Assembly: GCA_963970005.1 (NCBI GenBank)
Contig: CAXAMN010006491.1
Location: 126,291-190,290 of the forward strand
DNA: 64,000 nucleotides
Origin: Durusdinium trenchii
Lineage: Eukaryota; Sar; Dinophyceae; Suessiales; Symbiodiniaceae
Direction: 5' to 3'
This document shows positions 1-9,820 of this stretch, piece by piece; within the stretch, counting starts at the first letter, position 1, and the number at the start of each line of letters is the position of its first letter. Made by a program: the position numbers and the translations under genes. The notes beneath the pieces are model-generated. The model was given only the letters and a program-made list of their open reading frames with translations, was not told the origin of the DNA and ran no database searches.

Positions 1-45
1 AAAGAGCAGGGCGGGCTAACTTCGTCGCAGCAGCCGTTACTTCCA

Positions 46-62
46 TTGGCTGCTTCGGCCAA
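46..62. repeat. Hairpin repeat, copy 1
   Basis: The 17-base site TTGGCTGCTTCGGCCAA folds into a seven-pair stem (one G-T pair) around a CTT loop. It is the first of six copies in the first 1.8 kb. The outer base pairs differ between copies but still pair. Confidence 0.75.
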
Positions 63-98
63 GGTTGCAGGGTTTGTTGTAGGCTTGAGGTTAAGTCA

Positions 99-115
99 CT
101 GGCTGCTTCGGCCGG
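99..115. repeat. Hairpin repeat, copy 2
   Basis: CTGGCTGCTTCGGCCGG has the same core as copy 1. The outer pairs are C-G and a T-G wobble, so the stem is kept with different bases. Confidence 0.7.
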
Positions 116-227
116 GGCTTGCTAATTAAAAAACCTTAGAAAGCTGGAAGCGGGCAAGGCGCGAGCTGACTTCTCAGCTCGAAGGTGAAAAATCGACGAC
201 AGTGCTTGAAAGGAGAGGGCGGTTTGA

Positions 228-276
228 CCTCTCCACCCGAGCTTCGGGAACGTTCTTGAACCTCGAAAGGAGAGGG
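228..276. repeat. 49-bp direct repeat, copy A
   Basis: Begins CCTCTCCACCCGAG and ends GGAGAGGG. A near-identical copy lies at 344-392, differing at about three bases. The spacer holds the AT-rich word ACAAAAATACCACTATATA (292-310), which recurs at 2159-2177. Confidence 0.8.
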
Positions 277-291
277 TTTTGAGAGGGCGAA

Positions 292-310
292 ACAAAAATA
301 CCACTATATA
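292..310. repeat. 19-bp dispersed word, copy 1
   Basis: ACAAAAATACCACTATATA occurs exactly here and again at 2159-2177, nearly 1.9 kb downstream, outside any gene. The two copies bracket the hairpin repeats and the 584-1207 ORF. Confidence 0.7.
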
Positions 311-343
311 ATATAGTTTTGCCAATAGTTGTCCCCTCACTGC

Positions 344-392
344 CCTCTCCACCCGAGGCTCGGGAACGTTCTTGAACCTCGAAAGAAGAGGG
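344..392. repeat. 49-bp direct repeat, copy B
   Basis: Second copy of the 228-276 repeat, in the same orientation. The distance between copy starts is 116 bp, so this looks like an old tandem duplication with a diverged spacer. Confidence 0.8.
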
Positions 393-470
393 CGATTTGC
401 CCTCTCTTCTCAGACTTCCAATTGCTCGTTTGCAGCCGTTTTTCACTCAAGTGAAGCAAGTTTGAAAGCT

Positions 471-487
471 TTAGCTGCTTCGGCTAA
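471..487. repeat. Hairpin repeat, copy 3
   Basis: TTAGCTGCTTCGGCTAA. Here the second G of the usual GGC becomes A and the facing C becomes T, which is a compensatory double change that keeps the stem. Confidence 0.75.
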
Positions 488-583
488 GCTACTCCACAAC
501 GGCCAAGACTCCATTATGTTGGCAGCTCAACAGGTGACCTCATTCAGGGCGTGGCCCTTCCTAAGCTCACTGATGAATGGAGC

Positions 584-1207
584 ATGAAGTGGTCGGAGAA
601 AAAGGATCTGTATGGCAAGCGCCACTTGATCGCGGTTGGCGGGCGCACAGAAGGTGGAGAGGATGAGCCAAAAATCAACGACCGAACCAAAGATTTGCCC
701 GAGCCTGTTTGCTACTTCTCGCCACCGCTTGAGCTGATGGAGGAGCTCCTGCACACCTTCTATGCCAAGCTGGTGCTGGACTTGAGCCCAGCTGATGGAA
801 AGTTGGCGTGGGCATGCGTCAAGACTAGGACTGCGTACATGGGCATCTGCTACATTGACACCCATGTCAAGCTGATGGAAGAACGGCTCCTGGACCTAAT
901 GAAGGTGAGCGTGAAGGAGACTGCCTCGCCATTGTTCAACAGTGCCTATGCGCAAGCTGTGGGGTCAACGACTTCTTCATCGCAGCCAGCGATCCCGAAG
1001 CGCAAGCCACGCCCCAAGCCAAAGGTAAAGTCGGCTCCCAAGCCAAAGCCAGCTCCCAAGCCTAAGGGAAAACCAAAGGCGGAGGCAAAGTCAGAGCCCA
1101 AGTCGAAAAAGCCGCGTCTCGAGGCAGAGCAGGCAGATGACGACGACAATGAAGAGGAGGAAGAGGCATTCGAGGAGGATGTTTGGGATCCTTTGGACGA
1201 GGGGTGA
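584..1207 (+). CDS. Unknown protein with methyltransferase-like motif and Lys/Pro-rich tail
   Basis: First in-frame ATG at 584. The frame is open upstream to 488 with no ATG, so this could be a 3' exon of a longer protein; stop is the TGA at 1205-1207. About 207 residues. The first half is globular. It contains LVLDLSPADGKLAWACV followed by YMGICYIDTHVKLMEERL, which resembles motif I and the next strand of a Rossmann methyltransferase fold (D-L-x-P-x-D-G). I recall similar stretches from dinoflagellate retroelement polyproteins. The second half is a run of KPKPK repeats, then an acidic tail (DDDDNEEEEEAFEED). The methyltransferase reading rests on the motif alone. It may be a host gene or a mobile-element remnant, and function is unknown. 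Confidence 0.5.
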   Translation: MKWSEKKDLYGKRHLIAVGGRTEGGEDEPKINDRTKDLPEPVCYFSPPLELMEELLHTFYAKLVLDLSPADGKLAWACVKTRTAYMGICYIDTHVKLMEERLLDLMKVSVKETASPLFNSAYAQAVGSTTSSSQPAIPKRKPRPKPKVKSAPKPKPAPKPKGKPKAEAKSEPKSKKPRLEAEQADDDDNEEEEEAFEEDVWDPLDEG

Positions 1208-1215
1208 GTGGCCTT

Positions 1216-1230
1216 TGGCTGCTTCGGCCA
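1216..1230. repeat. Hairpin repeat, copy 4
   Basis: TGGCTGCTTCGGCCA, nine bases after the stop codon of the ORF at 584-1207, so it could lie in that gene's 3' UTR. Confidence 0.7.
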
Positions 1231-1246
1231 GGGCCAACACCGTCTG

Positions 1247-1263
1247 CTGGCTGCTTCGGCCAG
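1247..1263. repeat. Hairpin repeat, copy 5
   Basis: CTGGCTGCTTCGGCCAG, 16 bases after copy 4. The outer pairs are C-G and T-A. Confidence 0.7.
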
Positions 1264-1754
1264 CGTTTTTTGAAACTTGCTGGTGCGGAAAAATTATTAG
1301 GTGTCTGGGTCTGAGTTGATAATTGAGGTCAGTCATGTGTGCTTAAGTTCGCAAGTTGCAAGTAAAGGATAATTGAATGGTTTGGCCCAAGGGAAAGCGT
1401 CCTTCAAAACGTGAATTTTAGTTGAATTTCACATTGCAATGCTGCGACGGCAAAACGCGCAGTTTTTCCATGATGATGGCAATAATGGAAAGGGTTGTGG
1501 CGAAACAGCTCATTTGGTTCAACAGAAACTGCTCAAGTCTTATCACCCTTGGAAGCTCTTGCAAAAATACAAATGCTTGAGCAAAAGCCAATGGCCACAG
1601 GCCCACAGACTTGCTACACACATTCTCATGGAGCTTATTTGGAGGCAGGTCGCAGCTGGGTGCGCAATCACTTGCAATCTGAAGACTGGGCGCTTTAAAT
1701 TAAAGTGTGGCAAGCAATGCTAATTAAACTAGGTTTCCCACAGACTGTCGCCAT

Positions 1755-1771
1755 GTGGCTGCTCCGGCCAC
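1755..1771. repeat. Hairpin repeat, copy 6
   Basis: GTGGCTGCTCCGGCCAC. The outer pairs are now G-C and T-A, and the loop-side T has become C. The stem is kept. Confidence 0.65.
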
Positions 1772-2158
1772 TGGCGGCAGCCTGTGCGTGCGTGAATGAG
1801 GGAGCAGTGCAAGTGCAAAATGACTAGCCCTGCGCTATTTTCAAGTCTCGTTTTCTCATGTGAGCTTTCTCGTGGAAGCTATTGAATTTTATTTTCACCC
1901 CGTGTATGTGTAAGTGAAAGATTTTCAACAAGACCAAGATAGCACACACACCAGAAGGGGAAAATGTGATCACAGGAATCAAACCATTTGGCCATTTGGG
2001 AGGAGGAACTGATGAAACATAATGATGGCGTGCATCTTTGCCTTTTAGTGTTTTTGCGGTTCAGTCACCACAAAAATGTTTGAAAGTTATTTTCTATTCT
2101 CGTTTTTGCAGCTCTTTCACTTCCCATGAAAACAGTCAAAAGCAGCCAAAAAAAAAAT

Positions 2159-2177
2159 ACAAAAATACCACTATATA
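2159..2177. repeat. 19-bp dispersed word, copy 2
   Basis: Exact second copy of ACAAAAATACCACTATATA (first at 292-310), preceded by a run of nine A. It lies about 170 bp before the first recognisable LINE coding sequence. Confidence 0.7.
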
Positions 2178-2351
2178 GAAGTAAGAATTTAGACTCCAAA
2201 ACACGCTCCAATTAGCTAAGGCGCGCACGAACAGACATGCACGACACCTCAAACGGAAACTCCGTGCGGTCCGACAGCAGTTGCAACTTCGTCGCCAACG
2301 GCGCGCACGTCATATTCATATACAGTCCCAGCGGAAGTTTAGTCTCTGCCA

Positions 2352-3110
2352 AAACGTGCCCGTCGCTTTAAGTTAGCTACGTGGAATACTTGAGGCTTAG
2401 GCGCCCCCCACATTAACCAAGAACTCAAGATTCGGTGTTTCATTTCCCACATGATCTCTCACACCTGGTCCTGTCTGGTCCTTACAGATCTGAAGTTTCG
2501 GGATTTAATGGTGTTCGTCGCTACCGGCAGGATGGTCAAACAAGACAAAGTTGGGTTCCTGTTGGACGTATGGTGTTATGGCTGGTGGGTTTTGGGTGGA
2601 AGTGTTCTATATACCCAGGCTCCAGGAGTGGCGGCCATCTCTCTCCCACGAAGGGGGTGGCGTAGAGGCCTGTTTGTTATGGGAGTATACGCACCCACCA
2701 GTGACGCAGGTGCAGGAGCACGACGAACACTACGACAACAGCTTATAGCAGGGGACTTCAATGCAGAATTTGGCAATAACGCCGATCATACCATCCCGGG
2801 TTACGAAGTCATGGGACCCTTCTCCCGCCCACATACCAACCCCGCCGGTCGTGAATGGCGACAGCGGTTGGCGCGACACGCCCTTCGAGATGCGGTCCCT
2901 AGGTACCCTGGACATACTCGATGTACCTGGCTACACCCTCGCTTTCTCTCCTCTCATGAGCTTGATCACTGTTTCATACGGGGACGGGATCTTTGGCACT
3001 TGCAAGGGGGTCGAATTCTTCAGGAGGGTCCTAGTGTTCTTCACCCATGGTCCCCCTACACAGATCACAATCCGGTTGAAATCAATCTACGTTTTGGAAA
3101 AAAAGGGTCA
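2352..3110 (+). pseudogene. EEP endonuclease domain of LINE A
   Basis: Apurinic/apyrimidinic-type endonuclease that nicks the target DNA for target-primed reverse transcription. The frame beginning near 2352 reads KLATWNT then a TGA at 2391-2393, then GLGAPHINQELKIRCF. Further motifs are GDFNAEFG (about 2752-2775) and TDHNPVEINL (about 3061-3090), which match the conserved GDFN and SDH catalytic blocks. The span between the strand with YAPTSDAG and GDFN is shorter than usual, so an internal deletion is likely. The early TGA could come from a CGA by C-to-T change. Confidence 0.8.
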
Positions 3111-3133
3111 CTCCAAGTTCCAGTCGCTCACAG

Positions 3134-4660
3134 GTGTCTCGCCCCGACATTGCCCAAATGCGGGGTCCCACCCCCGACGCGGAACGCAAACGCCAACTTT
3201 GGATTTCAAAGGTCGAAGAGCGCTTGAGGGTTCTGCAGCCAGTCACACCTCAGTCCGATCTCACGGAGGCCTGGAGCCAGTTATGTCAAATTTGTCGAGA
3301 AGTGGCGGTTGAAGTGTGTGGGGTCTTGAACCTGGTCAAAGGGGCTCCGTGGCTAACTTCCCGAGGCCCAGAGGTGGCCGCACTGGATCAGGCTATTCAT
3401 CAGGCCAAATTGGGAGACAACCAGGCTCGCCGCCAGGGCGACCCCCATCAGAAGGACCAAGAGGGCGCGGAAACACAAGGCAGAGACGTTGCGAACTTGG
3501 GAAAGTGACTGGCTCAGCGCTCGCGCTGACGCAGCTAACCAGGCCATATTCACCCCCCACACGGCGGACATTTTCCGCATAGTTAAGCAACTGTGTCAGA
3601 CGGTGGCCGGTCAGCGTCAGGATTCCGGAAGCCGTCAGGCGCGCAATTCGGACGAAGTGGATCCAGGCAGGAAGTGGCACGAATTAACCCCTCGGTATGG
3701 CAGGACATCTCCACGCAAGTAGAAGATTCCATTCTGGGCCTGCCCCCCTCTTGGGAAGAATACCAACGGGTGGTCCGTGATATGAGGTTAGGTAAATCGG
3801 GGGATCGGACACTATGACGGCAGAATACATCAAATTTGCGGGCCCTTCCATGGAACGTATGGTTTTTGACATAGTTCTTAGCTGTTGGAATCAGGCCAGT
3901 GCGGCGGACGATCCGTCGCAAGCCGCCTACTGGCCCCAGGCCTGGAAGACGGGTATGATCATCCCCCTGTGTAAACGCAAAGGAGATCGTAACAAAAATA
4001 CCTGGAGGGGCATTACCCTATTATCGGTGGGGTCTAAGGTTGTAGCCAGAATTTGCGCCCTCCGCCTCACCCGCTGGTCATCCCCTTGGCTCAACCCCCT
4101 TCAATTCGGGTTTCGTCCGGGGTCGGGGGTCGACGACATCCACCAACTTAGTCGCCGCCTCCTCGAAGAAGCCGCGCAATCGGTGCACACCCACACGTAT
4201 TTGTTCCGTTTCTACGATTTGGAAAAGGCATACCCCAAAGTGGTTCGACATGGTCTCTGGCACTTGCTGTCACTTAAGGGCTGCCCCCCCTTCACTGATA
4301 AATGTGTTAAAGGCCATACATGAGTTTACTGCCAGTCAAGTCCGTTTTCAAGGATTTGTGTCCACACCCTTTGTTTGAGAGAAGGGTGCCCCTCGTCCCC
4401 AATTTTGTTCAATATCTATCATTCCGGGATTATGGAGGTCTTTCGCAGTCGCCGGACACGTCGGAGTGGCACTGAACCATGAAGTCGGTATCCCGTGGGA
4501 ATATAAGATCGATGGACGAGTTGCAAAGCGGAAATCAGACCGGGTTGAGGAAGGCCGTAATCTGAAACGCACCAGATTTGGGGACATGTCCTACGCAGAT
4601 GACACGGCCATCATGGGCCGAGCACATGAAGTCTTGCAAGCGGGGCCTATCCTATAGATT
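3134..4660 (+). pseudogene. Reverse transcriptase domain of LINE A
   Basis: Copies element RNA into DNA. The linker region (3134-3700) is spread over three frames. RT begins with PLCKRKGDRNKNTWRGITLL (near 3966), then FGFRPGSGVDDI, motif A as FYDLEKAYPKV (about 4208-4240), motif B as REGCPSSPILFN (about 4378-4413, another frame), and motif C YADD at 4592-4603 in SYADDTAIMG. The catalytic aspartates of motifs A and C are present, but the frames are disrupted between A, B and C. The EGCPSSP form of motif B is one I associate with dinoflagellate LINEs. Confidence 0.85.
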
Positions 4661-4747
4661 ACCACAATTCAGGACTTCGGTGGCAAAGTCAATGCACGCA
4701 GCAAAAACGGAAGGTTTACGGGTCTCTATACCATCCCTCCCCCCAAC

Positions 4748-5790
4748 TTGAACCCAGCCTTGGGGGAACTCCACTCAGTCAGACATGTTGGAGCTCTGCT
4801 TTCGGACAGGGCTCATCATGTTCCGGACACCACTAGGGCGGTAGGTAAGGGACTCCAACGTATGACTGCAATTTCCAGAGCATGGCTGGGGGGCCCACAT
4901 CGGCGCCATCGCCGCCATACTCTCCAGAAATCGGTTCGGGTTAAGGTCCTAAAAGCAGTGGTCAAAGGGGCGCTCTTTTCTTTTTGTCGCACCGGGGCTT
5001 GGCAAACCACACAAATACATCGGATGCAGAATGTGATTCATGTTAACGTTCGAACATATGACCTTCGTAGAAATGGCATTTCCAACTCGGTCCTTCGATG
5101 TTTAGCTCAGTGGGAACCTTTTGAGACTGCCGTGCGTCGAGCTTCCCTCCTGTGGCTTGGGCACGTTGCTCGCATGTCGGTTGACAAACCACAGAAACAA
5201 ACCTTTTTTGGGTGGATTGCTGACGCTAAGGGGAAAGAACGCTGTCCCTTTAAACAGGCGCAGTGGATCAACTCCTGTCTTAGACAGGCAGGTATCCCCG
5301 AACTGGAGTGGTTCCGACTTGCCCAGGATCGCGAACTTTGGAGAAAGACTGTCCTTACGGCTTTTCCCCTGAGTCAGTTGATCCCCACAAGGAAAGGGAG
5401 TTCAACGCAAGCTTGGCAAGTCGGAGACCCGCTCCCACACTGGGCCCGCCCAGCCCTAAATGCTCCACCAGAGCGCGAATACGCTCATAGTGAAGAGGAA
5501 TTAGGAGACCAAACCCGAGGAGACGCATTAGAACCGGAGCCAGGGTCTTACGGTCGGGAACGGCGACCCCTCGCGACAGACGTGAAGACCATCCCCCCGG
5601 GCCTCAGACTTGCCCCGTTTGTGCACTGTCCTTTCCAAAGGCCAACCAGCTGGCCTTCCACTATGAAACCGAACATGCAATCTGTGACCCACAGTTGACG
5701 ACGGTCCAAAGCTTTTCTTGCCCTCTGTGTTTTCAAACTTTCAGACGAGCTGGTCAGCGGAAGAACCACACGTGTCCAGCCAAGTGTTTG
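4748..5790 (+). pseudogene. Post-RT domain and two zinc fingers of LINE A
   Basis: A 316-residue open frame follows RT. It includes the typical post-RT block RRASLLWLGHVARM (about 5137-5178). A frame change near 5450-5560 leads to a C2H2 finger, CPVCALSFPKANQLAF followed by H-x4-H (5611-5680), and a second, SCPLCFQTFRRAGQRKNHTC (about 5716-5775, C-x2-C...H-x-C). Fingers at this position are thought to bind template RNA or target DNA. No ATG is needed, as this was part of one polyprotein. Confidence 0.75.
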
Positions 5791-5865
5791 CTCCCTCGCC
5801 TGAACCAGATTGATCCAATTGAAGATGTAGGAGGCCCGTCCCTTGCACTAGTAGACCCCATTCCG

Positions 5866-6370
5866 CCTGCATGGCATTTGTTTACAGACGGGTCTGGTGG
5901 TGACCCTCGACGCCAGACTGTGACGGGCTGGGGCGTTGGGATCTATTCCACCTCCGGCCCGGTCATGGAACTACCTTGGATAGCTGCGTTGTACGGACCG
6001 GTCTGCGCAGCGCCATACGATCCTGTTTGGCTCGGCGCTCGGAAAGGGACTAAAATAACACGGCCGAAATAAGCGCTATAGGGGAGGCCTGCAGATGGTT
6101 GTTACATTGGAACTCTAGTCTCCCCCCCACAACAACCCCGGGCCCCGGACCGCGCATATCTACTATGACTCAGAACATGCCTATGGGGTGTCCACCCGCC
6201 TCATCCGTGCCAAAGAAAACCTGGAACTCGTGGAATCAGTGGCCCAACTAGTCACTACGCTACGCATTTCTTTCAGGCTTACATGTCATCACGTCGAGGG
6301 ACATGCAGGTATTCACGGAAACGAGATCGCCGACAGGGCCGTGTTTCGCCACATGCCAGTCACTGGGTAA
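5866..6370 (+). pseudogene. RNase H domain of LINE A
   Basis: Removes RNA from RNA-DNA hybrids. All four acidic positions of RNase HI can be found, split over three frames: D in LFTDGSGGDPR (near 5880), E in TAEISAIGEACRW (near 6062-6100), D in YYDSEHAYGVS (near 6160-6190) and D in HGNEIADR (near 6315-6340). The preceding HHVEGHAG is the usual histidine loop. A stop at 6368-6370 ends the frame. Complete in content but not translatable. Confidence 0.8.
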
Positions 6371-6373
6371 CTC

Positions 6374-7586
6374 CCCTGCCAGACCCAGATGCAAAATTTG
6401 ATTCTTGGCACTCCATTGTCTCCAGATGGTGATAACATAGACTTGTGGCACCATGTGAATGAACTTTTACAACTTAGAACCAATCCTGTCCGCATCTGTT
6501 GGGTCAAGGGCCACGCCACTGAAGAAGACATTTTGTGTGGTAGATCTTGTGAACTGGATCGGTCTGGAAACCATGCAGCAGACTCAGCAGCAGTTCAAGG
6601 AGCTGCCATGCATTCTTGTCCTGTGTCCCTCCATAAAGTTTTCGCGGATAGTTCCCGACATATGATTCAAATTGCACTGCTTTATACTACGATCTCGCTC
6701 TGGCTCGCAACAAACGCGCCAAGCAAAAAGAGTTGCTCACATATGCTCCGAAAAGTCAGCTAAACAATGTTGACACTTGCAATAAGGGTTTGCGCAATAT
6801 TTCTTTCATGAAGATCTGAACCAACCAATGTTGCATCTTTTTCGAAATTTTCCAGTACTCAAACGATCTTTTCGCTTTCTTTTCGGTGAACTTGCGTGGC
6901 AGGCACTAATTTGGTATCTATCCGAGCTTAAATGGCCGAAAGCAGATGCGAATTCACTGAGAATCACATGGATCGAGTTAGCCATAGATTTCGAACTCTC
7001 CACCGGAGTGTCCATGCCTCGGAGTGCGCAGCTCTGTGAGAAAAATTATGGCAGTCGACGTCTTGGTCGGCATGCCTCAATGACTGTTCATTCTTCTGGG
7101 GATGTGAAATCTGCCCCTTTAAAGCATGTTCTCGAAAGAGTCATCCAAAAGAAGAAATCCCGTTTTCATTGCATTGTTTGTGACCGCAGTGGTGCTTGGG
7201 GTGAACGATCTCGCTTCATGAAGCACTCTGTGCTGGCTATAAGGAATCTCCTCTGGCTGCTACGCGGCGCCACAAACTTGAGAGCAATGCTAAACGTTGT
7301 GTTTCTCCGACTAAATTTGCCTCCGGCGACTCTTTTTGAAAAATCTCGTGTGTTTACAGATATGGTTGGTGCTTTGTCTCGCCAAAAGAAGTGTACGTAT
7401 GGTGGCCGCGCTATGGCTCCTCTTGGATTGCCCAAAGCCTCAGGGTTGACCCGACGGCCAATCTTTCTTTGTCAGGAACATGTCACCAATTGCATTGCTG
7501 TGCAGAGGCCTTGCCTCAAAAAAAATTGTAGTCGGATTCACAACCGACCACCAAAGCGCCCGCATGGGGTTCTTTCACTCAATTGA
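6374..7586 (+). pseudogene. 3' end of a second LINE family: RNase H tail and C-terminal domain
   Basis: A frame at 6389-6763 has ICWVKGHATEEDI...GNHAADSAA, the C-terminal half of another RNase H, of a different type from the one just upstream. A frame at 6828-7586 (252 residues, no good ATG) has ELKWPKADANSLRITWIELAIDF, which I recall as a conserved block near the C-terminus of dinoflagellate RT-RNase H proteins. The start of this fragment abuts the end of LINE A, so it is either a nested 5'-truncated insertion or a recombined junction. It may belong to the same family as the OTU-EEP element at 8300-10675. Confidence 0.65.
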
Positions 7587-7679
7587 TCATCCCCGATCCA
7601 AATGGCGGCCTCCTCCTGCTCCGGACTAGGCTGCCACTATGGGTGGACCTGGAGCGCTACTGCAACCTCGGGTTCACCA

Positions 7680-8126
7680 CTATAACGGTTTTTGAGCTTG
7701 TGGACTTATAACCCTAAGATATATCTAACTTATGAACCCCTAGACGTGATAAAATGCAAATGAACTTATGGAACTTATAAGTTCCCCACGTTGCCCTGTT
7801 TTGTACTTCTAGAAAATCACAACATTTTTTCCGGGGGGTGGTCGTTTTTGATTTTTTGGTGGGCCCTGACACGACCCTGACACGGCGGTCGAGTCATCGC
7901 GCCGAACTTAGCAGAACTTATAAACACTCGTAAGTTAACTTGCTACGTTGCCCTATGTTGTGGTTATAAGTTCTTAAGTTCTGCTATCTAATCTACAAGT
8001 AGGCCCCAACTTATATATCAATTATCATAACTTCCCTATTTATAACCAGAAGATACGCATATTATAAACCTAGATACAGGAGTTGTAAGTGAGTTTATAT
8101 GTCCACAAGCTCAAAAACCATTATAG
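7680..8126. mobile_element. 447-bp element with 31-bp terminal inverted repeats
   Basis: The left end 7680-7710 and the right end 8096-8126 are inverted copies, 29 of 31 bases identical, with the core GGTTTTTGAGCTTGTGGAC. The interior is AT-rich, non-coding and contains palindromes such as AACTTATAAGTT and TAAGTTAACTT. This is the build of a MITE, a non-autonomous DNA transposon. The dinucleotide CA flanks both ends and could be a target duplication, but two bases prove nothing. Confidence 0.7.
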
Positions 8127-8700
8127 CACGCAACGTGCTTCTTCTTTGAGAACGAGTTGGCGACACTGCTTCCTGGAAAGGCGGCTGGCATGTTTGCCGC
8201 AAAGGCAGATCATCTCAGGTGATGGAGTCGCAACCTGGATCCTGCTGGCTGACAATTCTCCACCTGTGCAGTATATTGAAAGTAAGAACTGACGAGTCTT
8301 GATTCAAGAAATCACACAAGCTTATCGTACTCCCGCCAAATCATCCGAAGCGAAAAAGCCTGTGGTTTCGACTGCTGCACGTGACCGTGCGCCCAGGGAG
8401 CAGCCAGCTTGCGCCTGCGCTCGAAAAGCAGTTCTCTGACCTTGAGACCCGCATGTCTTCCTATGAAGGGCGTCTTACTGACGCAGAGAAAAGGTTGACG
8501 CACCGTCTGGAAGACAGTTTCGGTCAGGTCCTCAGTCAGCTTCAAGCACTCTCCGTGCCGGCCATTGCTGATGCGATGCACCAGCCGAGCGCAAAGCGTT
8601 TTGAACCAATGCAAACGCCGCACAAGAAAAGGAATCTCGCACTGAAAGCTGGATGCTTCTCCACTTATGTTGCCAACTGTTTCTTCTGACATGCTTCGTG
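8127..8700 (+). pseudogene. Coiled-coil fragment, probable N-terminal/ORF1 part of LINE B
   Basis: The frame at 8381-8689 has LEKQFSDLETRMSSYEGRLTD followed by AEKRLTHRLEDSFGQVLSQL, a heptad-rich helix likely to form a coiled coil. It then runs to a basic stretch. The upstream frame (from about 8290, QEITQAYRTPAKSSEAKKP) is shifted. Position ahead of OTU and EEP domains suggests the RNA-binding/trimerising front part of the same element. No ATG fits, so start and end are estimates. Confidence 0.45.
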
Positions 8701-9339
8701 GAAGTCGGGGGGGGGTGCTCCTCGGCGTCGTTTGTATGGAAAGCAGAATGTATGGTCTTCAGTTGATGCCCACCTTGACCAATGTGTTGGGCATTTTTAA
8801 AAGAGCCTGTGGCAGGATCACACAGAACGTAGGCGGTTTGATTGATCTAGGAAACGAGCACGTATTGTACAATTGGACGGTTTTGAAGATTAAATACCGC
8901 ATAGTACAATAGTATTTTACATGTTTTGTTGTTGGGTGGTTATAATTTACTATTTCTAAGGACATGGAGTGTTTCCCTTTTTTGTGATTAGGGGAAATGG
9001 TGGACTTATATGTTTCTTGTTGTTACACCGCGGCTTTTCCCATTGATGTAGGTATGTATCCGGTTTTATACAATTTGTTGTTGTTGGAAAACATCTATTA
9101 AAGAAGTTTTAGTAACAATGTTGAAGACAATTGAAGACCTCAAAAGAAGCTTCAAAAAACAACTTTAGATCTAAAAAGAAGTTTCAGAAAGCAACTTTAA
9201 AGTTTCCTAAAGAAGTTGTCAAAACAATTGTTTTAAAAGAAGTTGGATTGTTTTAAAAGAAGTTGCTACAAGAAGTTTCAGATTTTAGTGGTATCTAAAT
9301 GATCTTTTTGGGCTCCTACACACAGTCTTTCTAAAAAAA
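8701..9339. other. AT-rich non-coding stretch
   Basis: No gene seen. 9100-9290 repeats the word AAAGAAGTT (with variants such as AAAAGAAGTTTCAG) about seven times, a loose degenerate tandem array. Confidence 0.4.
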
Positions 9340-9820
9340 GCCAGCCAATGTGATTTGCAACGAATCTCGGTACCAGCTGATGGGAACTGCATGTTCCACG
9401 CCCTTGCAGCACATTGTGCCTTCTCTCATCGTGAACTTCGCCTTGCATTGGATCTTCGAGAGCATATAAGTACATTCGCATCCTTTTTTACGGCAGATGA
9501 AGACATCAATGCTTATCTCACATCTATGGCGCAGCCTGGAACTTGGGGCGATTCCTTGGTCTTAACTGCAGCTGCGGAGCTTCTCCATGCGCTATCCATG
9601 TTGCTCAGTCACATGGTATACATATTATCACACCTTCGCACGCAACTGGTGACCCTGTCTGGGTCGCATACGACGGTTCTACACACTATGATTCGGTGAA
9701 CATTCTTCATTGTTCTCTACATGACATCGCAGTGGCTTCCTCTGAGAAGCCTTCGAGTGTTAGTGAACTCTTTGATCCGTCTTGTGTTGCAGCTCCTGTT
9801 GTAGATGTCCCATTCTGATT
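9340..9820 (+). pseudogene. OTU cysteine-protease domain of LINE B
   Basis: OTU domains cleave ubiquitin chains. The frame QCDLQRISVPADGNCMFHAL carries the catalytic block D-G-N-C (C near 9388) and the following F-x-A. The end of the domain, HIITPSHATGDPVWVAYDGS then THYDSVNILH (to about 9705), holds the expected histidine in the H-Y-D/N block. A frameshift near 9600 separates the two. No ATG starts it, which fits an internal polyprotein domain. The EEP domain follows directly, so this is a retroelement OTU, not a cellular enzyme. Confidence 0.7.

Larger units (their letters stand above)
1208..2340. other. Non-coding stretch with three hairpin copies
   Basis: Holds hairpin copies at 1216-1230, 1247-1263 and 1755-1771. 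A frame at 1495-1698 (ending EAGRSWVRNHLQSEDWAL) looks mildly coding but has no ATG and no relative I recognise. The rest is AT-rich with no gene seen. Confidence 0.4.
2352..6373 (+). mobile_element. Non-LTR retrotransposon A, nearly full coding order, broken
   Basis: Order on the + strand: EEP endonuclease (about 2376-3105), RT (3134-4660), post-RT domain (4748-5450), two zinc fingers (5605-5790) and RNase H (5866-6350). The frame changes at least eight times and stop codons interrupt it, so the copy is dead. I cannot define the element's ends: no target-site duplication or poly-A was found. Codon GC is higher than in the flanks. Confidence 0.85.
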
